Of a stretch of 64,000 nucleotides of DNA, positions 13,701-27,900 are shown piece by piece. The translations under genes were made by a program, and so were the position numbers. Source of the stretch: Eledone cirrhosa (Eukaryota > Mollusca > Cephalopoda > Octopoda > Eledonidae); assembly GCA_964016885.1 (NCBI GenBank), contig OZ024743.1:81229467-81293466 (forward strand). The letters run 5' to 3'. Each line of letters begins with the position of its first letter. The first letter of the stretch is position 1. The notes beneath the pieces are model-generated. The model was not told the origin of the DNA and made no database searches. It saw only the letters and a program-made list of their open reading frames with translations.

Positions 13701-16600
13701 GTCATGTACCAACTGAACCTAACCCGAATGTCATGTACCAACTGAACCTAACCCGAGTGTCATGTACGAATTGAACCTAACCCAATTGTCATGTACCAAC
13801 TGAACCTAACCCGAGTGTCATGTACCAACTGAACTTAACCCGAATGTCATGTACCAGATAAACCTAACCTGAGTGTCATGTACCAATTGAACCTAAACCA
13901 AGTCTCATGTACCAACTGAACCTAACCCGAGTGTCATATACCAACTGAACCTAACCCAAGTGTCATCTACCAACTGAACCTAACCCGAGTGTCATCTACC
14001 AACTGAACCTAACCCGAGTGTCATGTACCAACTGAACCTAACCCGAGTGTCATGTACCAACTGAATCTAACCCGAATGTCATCTACCAATTGAACATAAC
14101 CCGAGTGTCATGTACCAACTGAACCTAACCCGAGTGTCATGTACCAACTGAACCTAACCCGAGTGTCATGTACCAACTGAACCTAACCCGAGTGTCATGT
14201 ACCAACTGAAACTAACCCGAGTGTCATGTACCAATTGTACCTAACCCAAGTCATCTACCGACTTAAACTAACCCAGTTGTCATTTACCAACTGAACCTAA
14301 ACCAAGTGATATGTACCAACTGAACCTAACCCAAGTGTCATGTACCAACTGAAACTAACCGGAGTGTCATGTACCAATTGAACCTAACCCAAGTGTCATG
14401 TACCGACTTAACCTATCCCAAGTGTCATGTACCAACTGAACCTAACCCGAGTGTCACGTACCAACTGAACCTAACCCGAATGTCATGTACCAACAGAAAC
14501 TAACCCAAGTGTCATGTACCAACTGAACCTAACCCGAGTGTCATGTACCAACTGAACCTAACCCAAGTGTCATCTACCAACTGAACCTAACCCGAAGGTC
14601 ATCTACCAATTGAACCTAACCCAAGTCTCATGTACCAACTGAACCTAACCCGAATGTCATGTACCAACTGAACCTAGCCCGAGTGTCATGTACCAACTGA
14701 ACCTAACCCGAGTGTCATGTACCAACTGAACCTAACCCGAGTGTCATGTACCAATTGAACCAAACCCAAGTCTCATGTACCGACTGAACCTAACCCGAAT
14801 GTCATGTACCAACTGTACCTACCCCAAGTGTTATGTACCAACTGAACCTAACACGATTGTCATCTACCAACAGAACCTAACCCGAGTGTCATGTACCAAC
14901 TGAACCTAACCCGAATGTCATGTACCAATTGAACCTAACCCGAGTGTCATGTACCAACTGAACCTAACCCGAATGTCATGTACCAACTTAAACTAACCCA
15001 AGTGTCATGTACCAACTGGACCTAACCCGAGTGTCATGTACGAATTGAACCTAACCCAATTGTCATGTACCAACTGAACCTAACCCGAGTGTCATGTACC
15101 AACTGAACCTAACCCGAATGTCATGTACCAAATAAACCTAACCCGAGTGTCATGTACCAATTGAACCTAAACCAAGTCTCATGTACCAACTGAACCTAAC
15201 CCGAGTGTCATCTACCAACTGAACCTAACCCAAGTGTAATCTACCAACTGAACATAACCCGAGTGTCATCTACCAACTGAACCTAACCCGAGTGTCATGT
15301 ACCAACTGAACCTAACCCGAGTGTCATGTACCAATTGAACCTAACCCAAGTGTCATGTACCAACTGAATCTAACCCAAGTGTCATCTACCAACTGAACAT
15401 AACCCGAGTGTCATCTACCAACTGAACCTAACCCGAGTGTCATGTACCAACTGAACCTAACCCGAGTGTCATGTACCAACTGAAACTAACCCGAGTGTCA
15501 TGTACCAATTGAACCTAACCCAAGTCATCTACCGACTTAAACTAACCCAGTTGTCATGTACCAACTGAACCTAAACCAAGTGATATGTACCAACTGAACC
15601 TAACCCAAGTGTCATGTACCAACTGAACCTAACCTGAGTGTCATGTACCAACTGAACCTAACCCGAATGTCATGTACCAACTGAACCTAACCCGAGTGTC
15701 ATGTACCAATTGAACCTAACCCGAGTGTCATGTACCAACTGAACCTAACCCGAGTGTCATGTACCAACTGAACCTAACCCGAATGTCATGTACCAATTGA
15801 ACATAACCCAAGTGTCATGTACCAAGTGAACCTAACCCGAGTTTCATCTACCAATTGAACCTAACCCAAGTGTCATGTACCAAGTGAACCTAACCCGAAT
15901 GTCATGTACCAACTGAACCTAACCCGAGTGTCATGTACCAACTGAACCTAACCCGAATGTCATGTACCAATTGAACATAACCCAAGTGTCATGTACCAAC
16001 TGAACCTAACGCGAGTTTCATCTACCAATTGAACCTAACCCAAGTGTCATGTACCAAGTGAACCTAACCCGAATGTCATGTACCAACTGAACCTAACCCG
16101 AGTGTCATGTACCAACTGAACCTAACCCGAATGTCATGTACCAACTAAACCTAACCTGAGTGTCATGTACCAACTGAACCTAACCTGAATGTCATGTACC
16201 AACTCAACCTAACCCGAGTGTCATGTACCAACTGAACCTAACCCGAGTGTCATGTATCAACTGAACCTAACCCAAATGTCATGTACCAACTGAACCTAAC
16301 CCGAGTGTCATGTATCAACTAAACCTAACCCGAGTGGCATGTACCAACTGAACCTAACCCGAATGTCATGTACCAATTGAACATAACCTAAGTGTCATGT
16401 ACTAACTGAACGTAACCCGAGCGTCATGTACCAACTGAACCAAACCCAAGTGTCATGTACCAACTGAACCTAACCCGAATGTCATGTACCAAGTGAACCT
16501 AACCCAAGTGTCGTGTACCAACTGAACCTAACCCGAATGTCATGTACCAACTGAACCTAACCCGAATGTCATGTACCAACTGAACCTAACCCCAGTGTCA
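10770..16600 (+). repeat. Module B, copy 1
   Basis: Marked by units with GAACCTGACCC after CAACAG (11,310 and 13,251), CATGTACGAATTG (11,821), CCCATCTG (near 12,433) and a 27-bp unit near 12,227. It contains its own internal repeat of 1,941 bp, which is 67 units minus the one 27-bp unit in between. The whole module reappears at 48,880-55,590. The offset is 38,117 bp at its start and about 38,987 bp after the 870-bp duplication carried only by the second copy. Limits are approximate, set by where variant patterns diverge. Confidence 0.8.
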
Positions 16601-19600
16601 TGTACCAATTGAACTTAACCCGAGTGTCATGTACCGACTTAACCTAACCCGAGTGTCATGTACCAACTGAACCTAACCCAAGTGTCATGTACCAACTGAA
16701 CCTAACCCGAGTGTCATGTACCAACTGAACCTAACCCAAGGGTCATGTACCGACTTAACTTAACCCGAGTGTCATGTTCCAATTGAAACAAACCCGAGTG
16801 TCATCTACCAACTGAACCTAACCCAAGTGTCACGTACCAACTGGACCTAACCCAAGTGTCATCTACCATCTGAACCTAACCCGAGTGTCATCTACTAATT
16901 GAACCTAACCCGAGTGTCATGTACCAACTGAAACTAACCAAAGTGTCATGTACCAACTGAACGTAACCCAAGTGTCATGTACCAACTGAACCTAACCCAA
17001 GTGTCACGTACCAACTGAACCTAACCCAAGTGTCATGTACCAACTGAACCTAACCCGAGTGTCATGTACCAACTGAACCTAACCCGAGTGTCATGTACCA
17101 ACTGAACCTAACCCGAGTGTCATGTACCAACTGAACCTAACCTGAATGTCATGTACCAACTGAACCTAACTCAAGTGTCATGTACCAATCGAACCTAACC
17201 CAAGTGTCGTCTACCACCTGAACCTAACCCAAGTGTCACGTACCAACTGAACCTAACCCAAGTGTCACGTACCAACTGAACCTAACCCGAATGTCATGTA
17301 CCAATTGAACCTAACCCGAATGTCATGTAAAAAACTGAACCTAACCCAAGTGTCATGTACCAACTCAACCTAACCCGAGTGTCATGTACCAACTGAACCT
17401 AACCCGAATGACATGTACCTGCTGAACCTAACCCGAGTGTCATCTACCAACTGAATCTAACCCGAGTGTCATGTATCAACTGAACCTAAACCGTGTGTCA
17501 TCAACCAACTGAAACTAACCCGAGTGTCGTCTACCACCTGAACCTAACCCGAATGTCATGTAAAAATTGAACCTAACCCGAGTTTTATGTACCAACTGAA
17601 CCTAACCCGAATGACATGTACCAGCTGAACCTAACCCGAGTGTCATCTACCAACTGAATCTAACCTGAGTGTCATGTACCAACTGCACCTAACCCAAGTG
17701 TCATATACCAACTGAACCTAACCTGAATGTCATCTACCAATTGAACATAACCCAAGTGTCATGTACCAACTGAACCTAACCCGAGTGTCATCTACCAACT
17801 GAACCTCACCCGAATGTCATCTACCAATTGAACATAACCCAAGTGTCATGTACCAACTGCACCTAACCCAAGTGTCATATACCAACTGAACCTAACCTGA
17901 ATGTCATCTACCAATTGAACATAACCCAAGTGTCATGTACCAACTGAACCTAACCCGAGTGTCATGTACCAACTGAAACCAACCTGAATGTCATCTACCA
18001 ACTGAACCTAACCCGAGTGTCATGTACCAACTGAACCTAAACCGAGTGTCATCAAGCAACTGAACCTAACCTGAATGTCATCAACCAATTGAACATAACC
18101 CAAGTGTCATGTACCAACTGAACCTAAACCGTGTGTCATCAACCAACTGAACCTAACCTGAATGTCATCTACCAATTGAACATAACCCAAGTGTCATGTA
18201 CCAACTGAACCTAAACCGAGTGTCATCAACCAACTGAACCTAACCCGAGTGTCATCTACCAATTGAACATAACCCAAGTGTCATGTACCAACTGAACCTA
18301 AACCGAGTGTCATCAACCAACTGAACCTAACCTGAATGTCATCTACCAATTGAACATAACCCAAGTGTCATGTACCAACTGAACCTAACCCGAATGTCAT
18401 GTACCAACTGAAACTAACCAAAGTGTCATGTACCAACTGAACCTAACCCGAGTGTCATGTACCAACTGAACCTAACCCAAGTGTCATCTACTAACTGAAC
18501 CTAACCCGAATGTCATGTACCAACTGAACCTAACCCGAGTGTCATGTACCAACTGAACCTAACCCGAGTGTCATGTACCAACTGAACCTAACCCGAGTGT
18601 CATGTACCAACTGAACCTAACCTGAATGTCATGTACCAACTGAACCTAACTCAAGTGTCATGTACCAATCGAACCTAACCCAAGTGTCGTCTACCACCTG
18701 AACCTAACCCAAGTGTCACGTACCAACTGAACCTAACCCAAGTGTCACGTACCAACTGAACCTAACCCGAATGTCATGTACCAATTGAACCTAACCCGAA
18801 TGTCATGTAAAAAACTGAACCTAACCCAAGTGTCATGTACCAACTCAACCTAACCCGAGTGTCATGTACCAACTGAACCTAACCCGAGTGTCATGTACCA
18901 ATTGAACCTAACCCAAGTGTCATGTACCAACTGAATCTAACCCAAGTGTCATCTACCAACTGAACATAACCCGAGTGTCATCTACCAACTGAACCTAACC
19001 CGAGTGTCATGTACCAACTGAACCTAACCCGAGTGTCATGTACCAACTGAACCTAACCTGAATGTCATGTACCAACTGAACCTAACTCAAGTGTCATGTA
19101 CCAATCGAACTTAACCCGAGTGTCATGTACCGACTTAACCTAACCCGAGTGTCATGTACCAACTGAACCTAACCCAAGTGTCATGTACCAACTGAACCTA
19201 ACCCGAGTGTCATGTACCAACTGAACCTAACCCAAGGGTCATGTACCGACTTAACTTAACCCGAGTGTCATGTTCCAATTGAAACAAACCCGAGTGTCAT
19301 CTACCAACTGAACCTAACCCAAGTGTCACGTACCAACTGGACCTAACCCAAGTGTCATCTACCATCTGAACCTAACCCGAGTGTCATCTACTAATTGAAC
19401 CTAACCCGAGTGTCATGTACCAACTGAAACTAACCAAAGTGTCATGTACCAACTGAACGTAACCCAAGTGTCATGTACCAACTGAACCTAACCCAAGTGT
19501 CACGTACCAACTGAACCTAACCCAAGTGTCATGTACCAACTGAACCTAACCCGAGTGTCATGTACCAACTGAACCTAACCCGAGTGTCATGTACCAACTG

Positions 19601-22400
19601 AACCTAACCCGAGTGTCATGTACCAACTGAACCTAACCTGAATGTCATGTACCAACTGAACCTAACTCAAGTGTCATGTACCAATCGAACCTAACCCAAG
19701 TGTCGTCTACCACCTGAACCTAACCCAAGTGTCACGTACCAACTGAACCTAACCCAAGTGTCACGTACCAACTGAACCTAACCCGAATGTCATGTACCAA
19801 TTGAACCTAACCCGAATGTCATGTAAAAAACTGAACCTAACCCAAGTGTCATGTACCAACTCAACCTAACCCGAGTGTCATGTACCAACTGAACCTAACC
19901 CGAATGACATGTACCTTGCTGAACCTAACCCGAGTGTCATCTACCAACTGAATCTAACCCGAGTGTCATGTATCAACTGAACCTAAACCGTGTGTCATCA
20001 ACCAACTGAAACTAACCCGAGTGTCGTCTACCACCTGAACCTAACCCGAATGTCATGTAAAAATTGAACCTAACCCGAGTTTTATGTACCAACTGAACCT
20101 AACCCGAATGACATGTACCAGCTGAACCTAACCCGAGTGTCATCTACCAACTGAATCTAACCTGAGTGTCATGTACCAACTGCACCTAACCCAAGTGTCA
20201 TATACCAACTGAACCTAACCTGAATGTCATCTACCAATTGAACATAACCCAAGTGTCATGTACCAACTGAACCTAACCCGAGTGTCATCTACCAACTGAA
20301 CCTCACCCGAATGTCATCTACCAATTGAACATAACCCAAGTGTCATGTACCAACTGCACCTAACCCAAGTGTCATATACCAACTGAACCTAACCTGAATG
20401 TCATCTACCAATTGAACATAACCCAAGTGTCATGTACCAACTGAACCTAACCCGAGTGTCATGTACCAACTGAAACCAACCTGAATGTCATCTACCAACT
20501 GAACCTAACCCGAGTGTCATGTACCAACTGAACCTAAACCGAGTGTCATCAAGCAACTGAACCTAACCTGAATGTCATCAACCAATTGAACATAACCCAA
20601 GTGTCATGTACCAACTGAACCTAAACCGTGTGTCATCAACCAACTGAACCTAACCTGAATGTCATCTACCAATTGAACATAACCCAAGTGTCATGTACCA
20701 ACTGAACCTAAACCGAGTGTCATCAACCAACTGAACCTAACCCGAGTGTCATCTACCAATTGAACATAACCCAAGTGTCATGTACCAACTGAACCTAAAC
20801 CGAGTGTCATCAACCAACTGAACCTAACCTGAATGTCATCTACCAATTGAACATAACCCAAGTGTCATGTACCAACTGAACCTAACCCGAATGTCATGTA
20901 CCAACTGAAACTAACCAAAGTGTCATGTACCAACTGAACCTAACCCGAGTGTCATGTACCAACTGAACCTAACCCAAGTGTCATCTACTAACTGAACCTA
21001 ACCCGAATGTCATGTACCAACTGAACCTAACCCGAGTGTCATGTACCAACTGAACCTAACCCGAGTGTCATGTACCAACTGAACCTAACCCGAGTGTCAT
21101 GTACCAACTGAACCTAACCTGAATGTCATGTACCAACTGAACCTAACTCAAGTGTCATGTACCAATCGAACCTAACCCAAGTGTCGTCTACCACCTGAAC
21201 CTAACCCAAGTGTCACGTACCAACTGAACCTAACCCAAGTGTCACGTACCAACTGAACCTAACCCGAATGTCATGTACCAATTGAACCTAACCCGAATGT
21301 CATGTAAAAAACTGAACCTAACCCAAGTGTCATGTACCAACTCAACCTAACCCGAGTGTCATGTACCAACTGAACCTAACCCGAATGACATGTACCTGCT
21401 GAACCTAACCCGAGTGTCATCTACCAACTGAATCTAACCCGAGTGTCATGTATCAACTGAACCTAAACCGTGTGTCATCAACCAACTGAAACTAACCCGA
21501 GTGTCGTCTACCACCTGAACCTAACCCGAATGTCATGTAAAAATTGAACCTAACCCGAGTTTTATGTACCAACTGAACCTAACCCGAATGACATGTACCA
21601 GCTGAACCTAACCCGAGTGTCATCTACCAACTGAATCTAACCTGAGTGTCATGTACCAACTGCACCTAACCCAAGTGTCATATACCAACTGAACCTAACC
21701 TGAATGTCATCTACCAATTGAACATAACCCAAGTGTCATGTACCAACTGAACCTAACCCGAGTGTCATCTACCAACTGAACCTCACCCGAATGTCATCTA
21801 CCAATTGAACATAACCCAAGTGTCATGTACCAACTGCACCTAACCCAAGTGTCATATACCAACTGAACCTAACCTGAATGTCATCTACCAATTGAACATA
21901 ACCCAAGTGTCATGTACCAACTGAACCTAACCCGAGTGTCATGTACCAACTGAAACCAACCTGAATGTCATCTACCAACTGAACCTAACCCGAGTGTCAT
22001 GTACCAACTGAACCTAAACCGTGTGTCATCAACCAACTGAACCTAACCTGAATGTCATCTACCAATTGAACATAACCCAAGTGTCATGTACCAACTGAAC
22101 CTAAACCGAGTGTCATCAACCAACTGAACCTAACCCGAGTGTCATCTACCAATTGAACATAACCCAAGTGTCATGTACCAACTGAACCTAAACCGAGTGT
22201 CATCAACCAACTGAACCTAACCTGAATGTCATCTACCAATTGAACATAACCCAAGTGTCATGTACCAACTGAACCTAACCCGAATGTCATGTACCAACTG
22301 AAACTAACCAAAGTGTCATGTACCAACTGAACCTAACCCGAGTGTCATGTACCAACTGAACCTAACCCAAGTGTCATCTACTAACTGAACCTAACCCGAA
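16600..22400 (+). repeat. Module C, three successive copies plus a partial one
   Basis: The C signature is a 30-bp unit with GTAAAAAACTG, at 17,321, 18,801, 19,817 and 21,298 (start of TGTCATGTAA in each). Offsets are 1,480, 1,016 and 1,481, which are 51, 35 and 51 units plus 1, 1 and 2 bases. The extra base of the last offset comes from a private T in ACCTTGCTG near 19,914. Other C markers are GACATGTACCTGCTG, GAGTTTTATG and CATCAAGCAACTG (18,051 and 20,548). The stretch ~18,535-19,100 is a partial copy joined to B-type units. Further C copies are at ~32,630, ~37,800 and ~55,590. Confidence 0.8.
18535..19110 (+). repeat. Partial C copy with inserted B-type units, ending in a chimeric unit
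   Basis: After the first C copy, the sequence repeats the CCTGAATG, ATCGAACC and GTAAAAAACTG units of 17,120-17,400. It then changes near 18,890 to a pattern matching ~15,330-15,480 (AATCTAACCCAAG followed by CATCTACC and AACATAACCC). It ends in a unit at about 19,101 whose front (CCAATCGAAC) is C-internal and whose rear (TTAACCCGAG) belongs to the start of C. This records at least two exchange events. Confidence 0.65.
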
Positions 22401-22619
22401 TGTCATGTACCAACTGAACCTAACCCAAGTCTCATGTACCAACTGTTCCTAACCCGAATGTCATGTACCAATTGAACATATCCCAAGTGTCATGTACCAA
22501 CTGAACCTAACCTGAATGTCATGTACCAACTGAACCTAACCCAAGTGTCATGTACCAACTGAACCTAACCCGAGTGTCATGTACCAACTGAATCTAACCC
22601 GAGTGTCATGTACCAACTG

Positions 22620-22920
22620 AACCTAACCCGAGTGTCATGTACCAACTGAACTTAACCCTAGTGTCATCTACCAACTGAACCTAACCCAAGTGTCATGTAC
22701 CAACTGAATCTAACCCGAGTGTCATGTACCAACTGAATCTAACCCGAGTGTCATGTACCAACTGAACTTAACCCTAGTGTCATCTACCAACTGAACCTAA
22801 CCCAAGTGTCATGTACCAACTGAATCTAACCCGAGTGTCATGTACCAACTGAATCTAACCCGAGTGTCATGTACCAACTGAACTTAACCCTAGTGTCATC
22901 TACCAACTGAACCTAACGCG
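22620..22920 (+). repeat. Four-unit higher-order repeat (116 bp), three periods
   Basis: A group of four units recurs with 116-bp period: one ending CTTAACCCTAG followed by CATCTACC, one near-consensus unit starting AAG, and two with AATCTAACCC. TAACCCTA falls at 22,653, 22,769 and 22,885. The same block travels with each D copy, near 27,570, 34,780, 39,640 and 57,680, and begins the copy near 42,430. It is the shortest clear higher-order repeat in the array. Confidence 0.8.
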
Positions 22921-24948
22921 AATGTCATGTACCAAATAAACCTAACCTGAGTGTCATGTACCAACTGAACCTAACCCGAGTGGCATGTTCCAACTGAACA
23001 TAACACGAGTGTCGTCTACCACCTGAACCTGACCCAAGTGTCATGTAACAACTGAACCTAACCAGAATGTTATGTACCAACTGACCCTAACCCAAATGTC
23101 ATGTACCTACTAAACCTAACCCGATTGTCATGTACAAACTGAACCTAACACAAGTGTCATGTACCAACTCAACCTAACCCGAGTGTCATGTAGCAATTGA
23201 ACAGAACCCAAGTGTCATGTACCAACTGAACCTAAACCGAGTGTCATCTACCAACTGAACCTAACCTGAGTGTCATCTACCAATTGAACATAACCCAAGT
23301 GTCATGTACCAACTGAACCTAAACTGAGTGTCATCTACCAACTGAACCTAACCTGAGTGTCATCTACCAATTGAACATAACCCAAGTGTCATGTATCAAC
23401 CTAACCTAACCCAAATGTCATGTACCAACTGAACCTAACCCGAGTGTCATGTATCAACTAAACCTAACCTGCGTGTCATGTACCAGCTGAACCTAACCCG
23501 AATGTCATGTACCAACTGTACCTAACCCAAATGTCATGTACCAATTGAACATAACCCAAGGGTCATGTACCAACTGAACCTAACCCGAGTGTCATGTACC
23601 AACTGAACCAAACCCAAGTGTCATGTACCAACTGAACCTAACCCGAATGTCATGTACCAAGTGAACCTAACCCAAGTGTCGTGTACCAACTGAACCGAGC
23701 CCGAATGTCATGTACCAACTGAACCTAACCCGAATGTCATGTACCAACTGAACCTAACCCCAGTGTCATGTACCAATTGAACTTAACCCGAGTGTCATGT
23801 ACCGACTTAACCTAACGCGAGTGTCATGTACCAACTGAACCTAACCCGAGTGTCATCTACCAACTGAACCTAACGCGAATGTCATGTACCAAATAAACCT
23901 AACCTGAGTGTCATGTACCAACTGAACCTAACCCGAGTGTCATGTACCAACTGAACCTAACCCAAGTGTCATCTACCAACTGAACCTAACCCGAATGTCA
24001 TCTACCAACTGAACCTAACCTGAGTGTCATGTACCAACTGAACCTAACCCAAGTGTCATGTACCAACTGAACCTAACCCGAGTGTCATGTACCTACTAAA
24101 CCTAACCCGATTGTCATGTACAAACTGAACCTAACACAAGTGTCATGTACCAACTCAACCTAACCCGAGTGTCATCTACCAATTGAACATAACCCGTATG
24201 TCATCTACTAATTGAACATAACCCAAGTGTCATGTACCAACTAAACTTAACCTGAGTGTCATGTACTTTCTGAACCTAACCCGAATGTCATGTACCAACT
24301 GAACCTAACCCGAATGTCATCTACCAATTGAACATAACCAGAGTGTCATGTACCAACTGAATGTAACACGAATGTCATGTACCAACTGAACCTAATCCGA
24401 GTGTCATGTACCAACTGAACCTAACCCAAGTGTCATGTACCAACTGAACCTAACCCGAGTGTCATGTACCAACTGAACCTAACCCGAGTGTCATGTACCA
24501 ACTGAACCAAACCCAAGTGTCATGTACCAACTGAACCTAACCCGAATGTCATGTACCAAGTGAACCTAACCCAAGTGTCGTGTACCAACTGAACCTAGCC
24601 CGAATGTCATGTACCAACTGAACCTAACCCGAATGTCATGTACCAACTGAACCTAACCCCAGTGTCATGTACCAATTGAACTTAACCCGAGTGTCATGTA
24701 CCGACTTAACCTAACGCGAGTGTCATGTACCAACTGAACCTAACCCGAGTGTCATCTACCAACTGAACCTAACGCGAATGTCATGTACCAAATAAACCTA
24801 ACCTGAGTGTCAGGTACCAACTGAACCTAACCCGAGTGTCATGTACCAACTGAACCTAACCCAAGTGTCATCTACCAACTGAACCTAACCCGAGTGTCAT
24901 GTACCTACTAAACCTAACCCGATTGTCATGTACAAACTGAACCTAACA

Positions 24949-24969
24949 CAAGTGTCATGTACCTAACCC
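24949..24969 (+). repeat. 20-bp deletion unit (founder marker of module D)
   Basis: Here GTACC runs straight into TAACCC, so nine bases of the unit (AACTGAACC) are missing. The deleted segment lies between two ACC triplets, as expected of slippage or microhomology repair. The same event is found near 29,880, 37,005, 41,868, 44,704 and 59,995, always inside D and always between the paired TACTTTC units. A single origin followed by block duplication is the simplest reading. Confidence 0.85.
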
Positions 24970-27900
24970 GAGTGTCATGTACCAATTGAACATAACCCGT
25001 ATGTCATCTACCAACTGAACCTATCCCTAATGTCATCTACGAATTGAACATAACCCAAGTGTCATGTACCAACTAAACTTAACCTGAGTGTCATGTACTT
25101 TCTGAACCTAACCCGAATGTCATGTACCAACTGCACCTAACCCGAATGTCATCTACCAATTGAACATAACCAGAGTGTCATGTACCAACTGAATGTAACA
25201 CGAATGTCATGTACCAACTGAACCTAATCCGAGTGTCATGTACCAACTGAACCTAACCCAAGTGTCATGTACCAACTGAACCTAACCCGAGTGTCATGTA
25301 CCAACTGAACCTAACCCGAGTGTCATGTACCAACTGAACCTAACCCGAGTGTCATGTACCAACTGAACCTAACCCAAGTGTCATGTACCAACTAAACCTA
25401 ACCCGAATGTCATGTACCAACTGAACCTAAACCAAGTGTCACGTACCAACTGAACCTAACACGAATGTCATGTACCAACTGAACCTAACCCAAGTGTCAT
25501 ATACCAAGTGAACCTAACCCGAATGTCATGTACCAACTGAACCTAACCCAATTGTCATGTACCAGCTGAACCTAACCCAAGTGTCATGTACCAAGTGAAC
25601 CTAACCCGAATGTCATGTACCAACTGAACCTAACCCAATTGTCATGTACCAACTGAACCTAACCCAAGTGTCACGTACCAACTGAACCTAACACGAATGT
25701 CATGTACCAACTGAACCTAATCCAAGTGTCATGTACCAACTGAACCTAACCCAAGTGTCATGTACCAACTGAACCTAACCCAAGTGTCATGTACCAAGTG
25801 AACCTAACCCGAATGTCATCTACCAATTGAACATAACCCGAATGTCATGTACCAACTGAATGTAACACGAATGTCATGTACCAACTGAACCTAACCCGAG
25901 TGTCATGTACCAACTGAACCTAACCCGAATGTCATGTACCAACTGAACCTAACCGGAGTGTCATGTACCAATTGAACCTAACCCAAGTGTCATGTACCGA
26001 ATTAAACTAACCCAAGTGTCATGTACCAACTGAACCTAACCCAAGTGTCATCTACCAACTGAACCTAACCCGAATGTCATGTACCAACTGAACCTAACCC
26101 GAGTGTCATGTACCAATTGAACCTAACCCGAGTGTCATGTACCAACTGAACCTAACCCGAATATCATGTACCAACTGAACCTAACCCAAGTGTCATGTAC
26201 CAATTGAACCTAACCCGAGTGTCATGTACCAGCTGAACCTAACCCGAATGTCATGTACTAAATGAACATAACCCAACTGTCATCTACCAACTGAACCTAA
26301 CCCGAGTGTCATGTACCAACTGAACCTAACCTGAATGTCATGTACCTACTGAACCTAACCCAAGTGTCATGTACCAACTGAACCTAACCTGAATGTCATG
26401 TACCTACTGAACCTAACCCAAGTGTCATCTACTAATTGCACCTAATCCAAATATCATGTACCAACTGAACCTAATGCAAGTGTCATGTACCAACTGCACC
26501 TAACCCAAGTGTCATATACCAACTGAACCTAACCTGAATGTCATCTACCAATTGAACATAACCCAAGTGTCATGTACCAACTGAACCTAACCCGAGTGTC
26601 ATCTACCAACTGAACCTCACCCGAATGTCATCTACCAATTGAACATAACCCAAGTGTCATGTACCAACTGCACCTAACCCAAGTGTCATATACCAACTGA
26701 ACCTAACCTGAATGTCATCTACCAATTGAACATAACCCAAGTGTCATGTACCAACTGAACCTAACCCGAGTGTCATGTACCAACTGAATGTAACACGAAT
26801 GTCATGTACCAACTGAACCTAATCCGAGTGTCATGTACCAACTGAACCTAACCCAAGTGTCATGTACCAACTGAACCTAACCCGAGTGTCATGTACCAAC
26901 TGAACCTAACCCGAGTGTCATGTACCAACTGAACCAAACCCAAGTGTCATGTACCAACTGAACCTAACCCGAATGTCATGTACCAAGTGAACCTAACCCA
27001 AGTGTCATGTACCAACTGAACCTAAACCGAGTGTCATCAACCAACTGAACCTAACCCGAGTGTCATCTACCAATTGAACATAACCCAAGTGTCATGTACC
27101 AACTGAACCTAAACCGAGTGTCATCAACCAACTGAACCTAACCTGAATGTCATCTACCAATTGAACATAACCCAAGTGTCATGTACCAACTGAACCTAAC
27201 CCGAATGTCATGTACCAACTGAAACTAACCAAAGTGTCATGTACCAACTGAACCTAACCCGAGTGTCATGTACCAACTGAACCTAACCCAAGTGTCATCT
27301 ACTAACTGAACCTAACCCGAATGTCATGTACCAACTGAACCTAACCCAAGTCTCATGTACCAACTGTTCCTAACCCGAATGTCATGTACCAATTGAACAT
27401 ATCCCAAGTGTCATGTACCAACTGAACCTAACCTGAATGTCATGTACCAACTGAACCTAACCCAAGTGTCATGTACCAACTGAACCTAACCCGAGTGTCA
27501 TGTACCAACTGAATCTAACCCGAGTGTCATGTACCAACTGAACCTAACCCGAGTGTCATGTACCAACTGAACTTAACCCTAGTGTCATCTACCAACTGAA
27601 CCTAACCCAAGTGTCATGTACCAACTGAATCTAACCCGAGTGTCATGTACCAACTGAATCTAACCCGAGTGTCATGTACCAACTGAACTTAACCCTAGTG
27701 TCATCTACCAACTGAACCTAACCCAAGTGTCATGTACCAACTGAATCTAACCCGAGTGTCATGTACCAACTGAATCTAACCCGAGTGTCATGTACCAACT
27801 GAACTTAACCCTAGTGTCATCTACCAACTAAACCTAATGCGAATGTCATGTACCAAATAAACCTAACCTGAGTGTCATGTACCAACTGAACCTAACCCGA

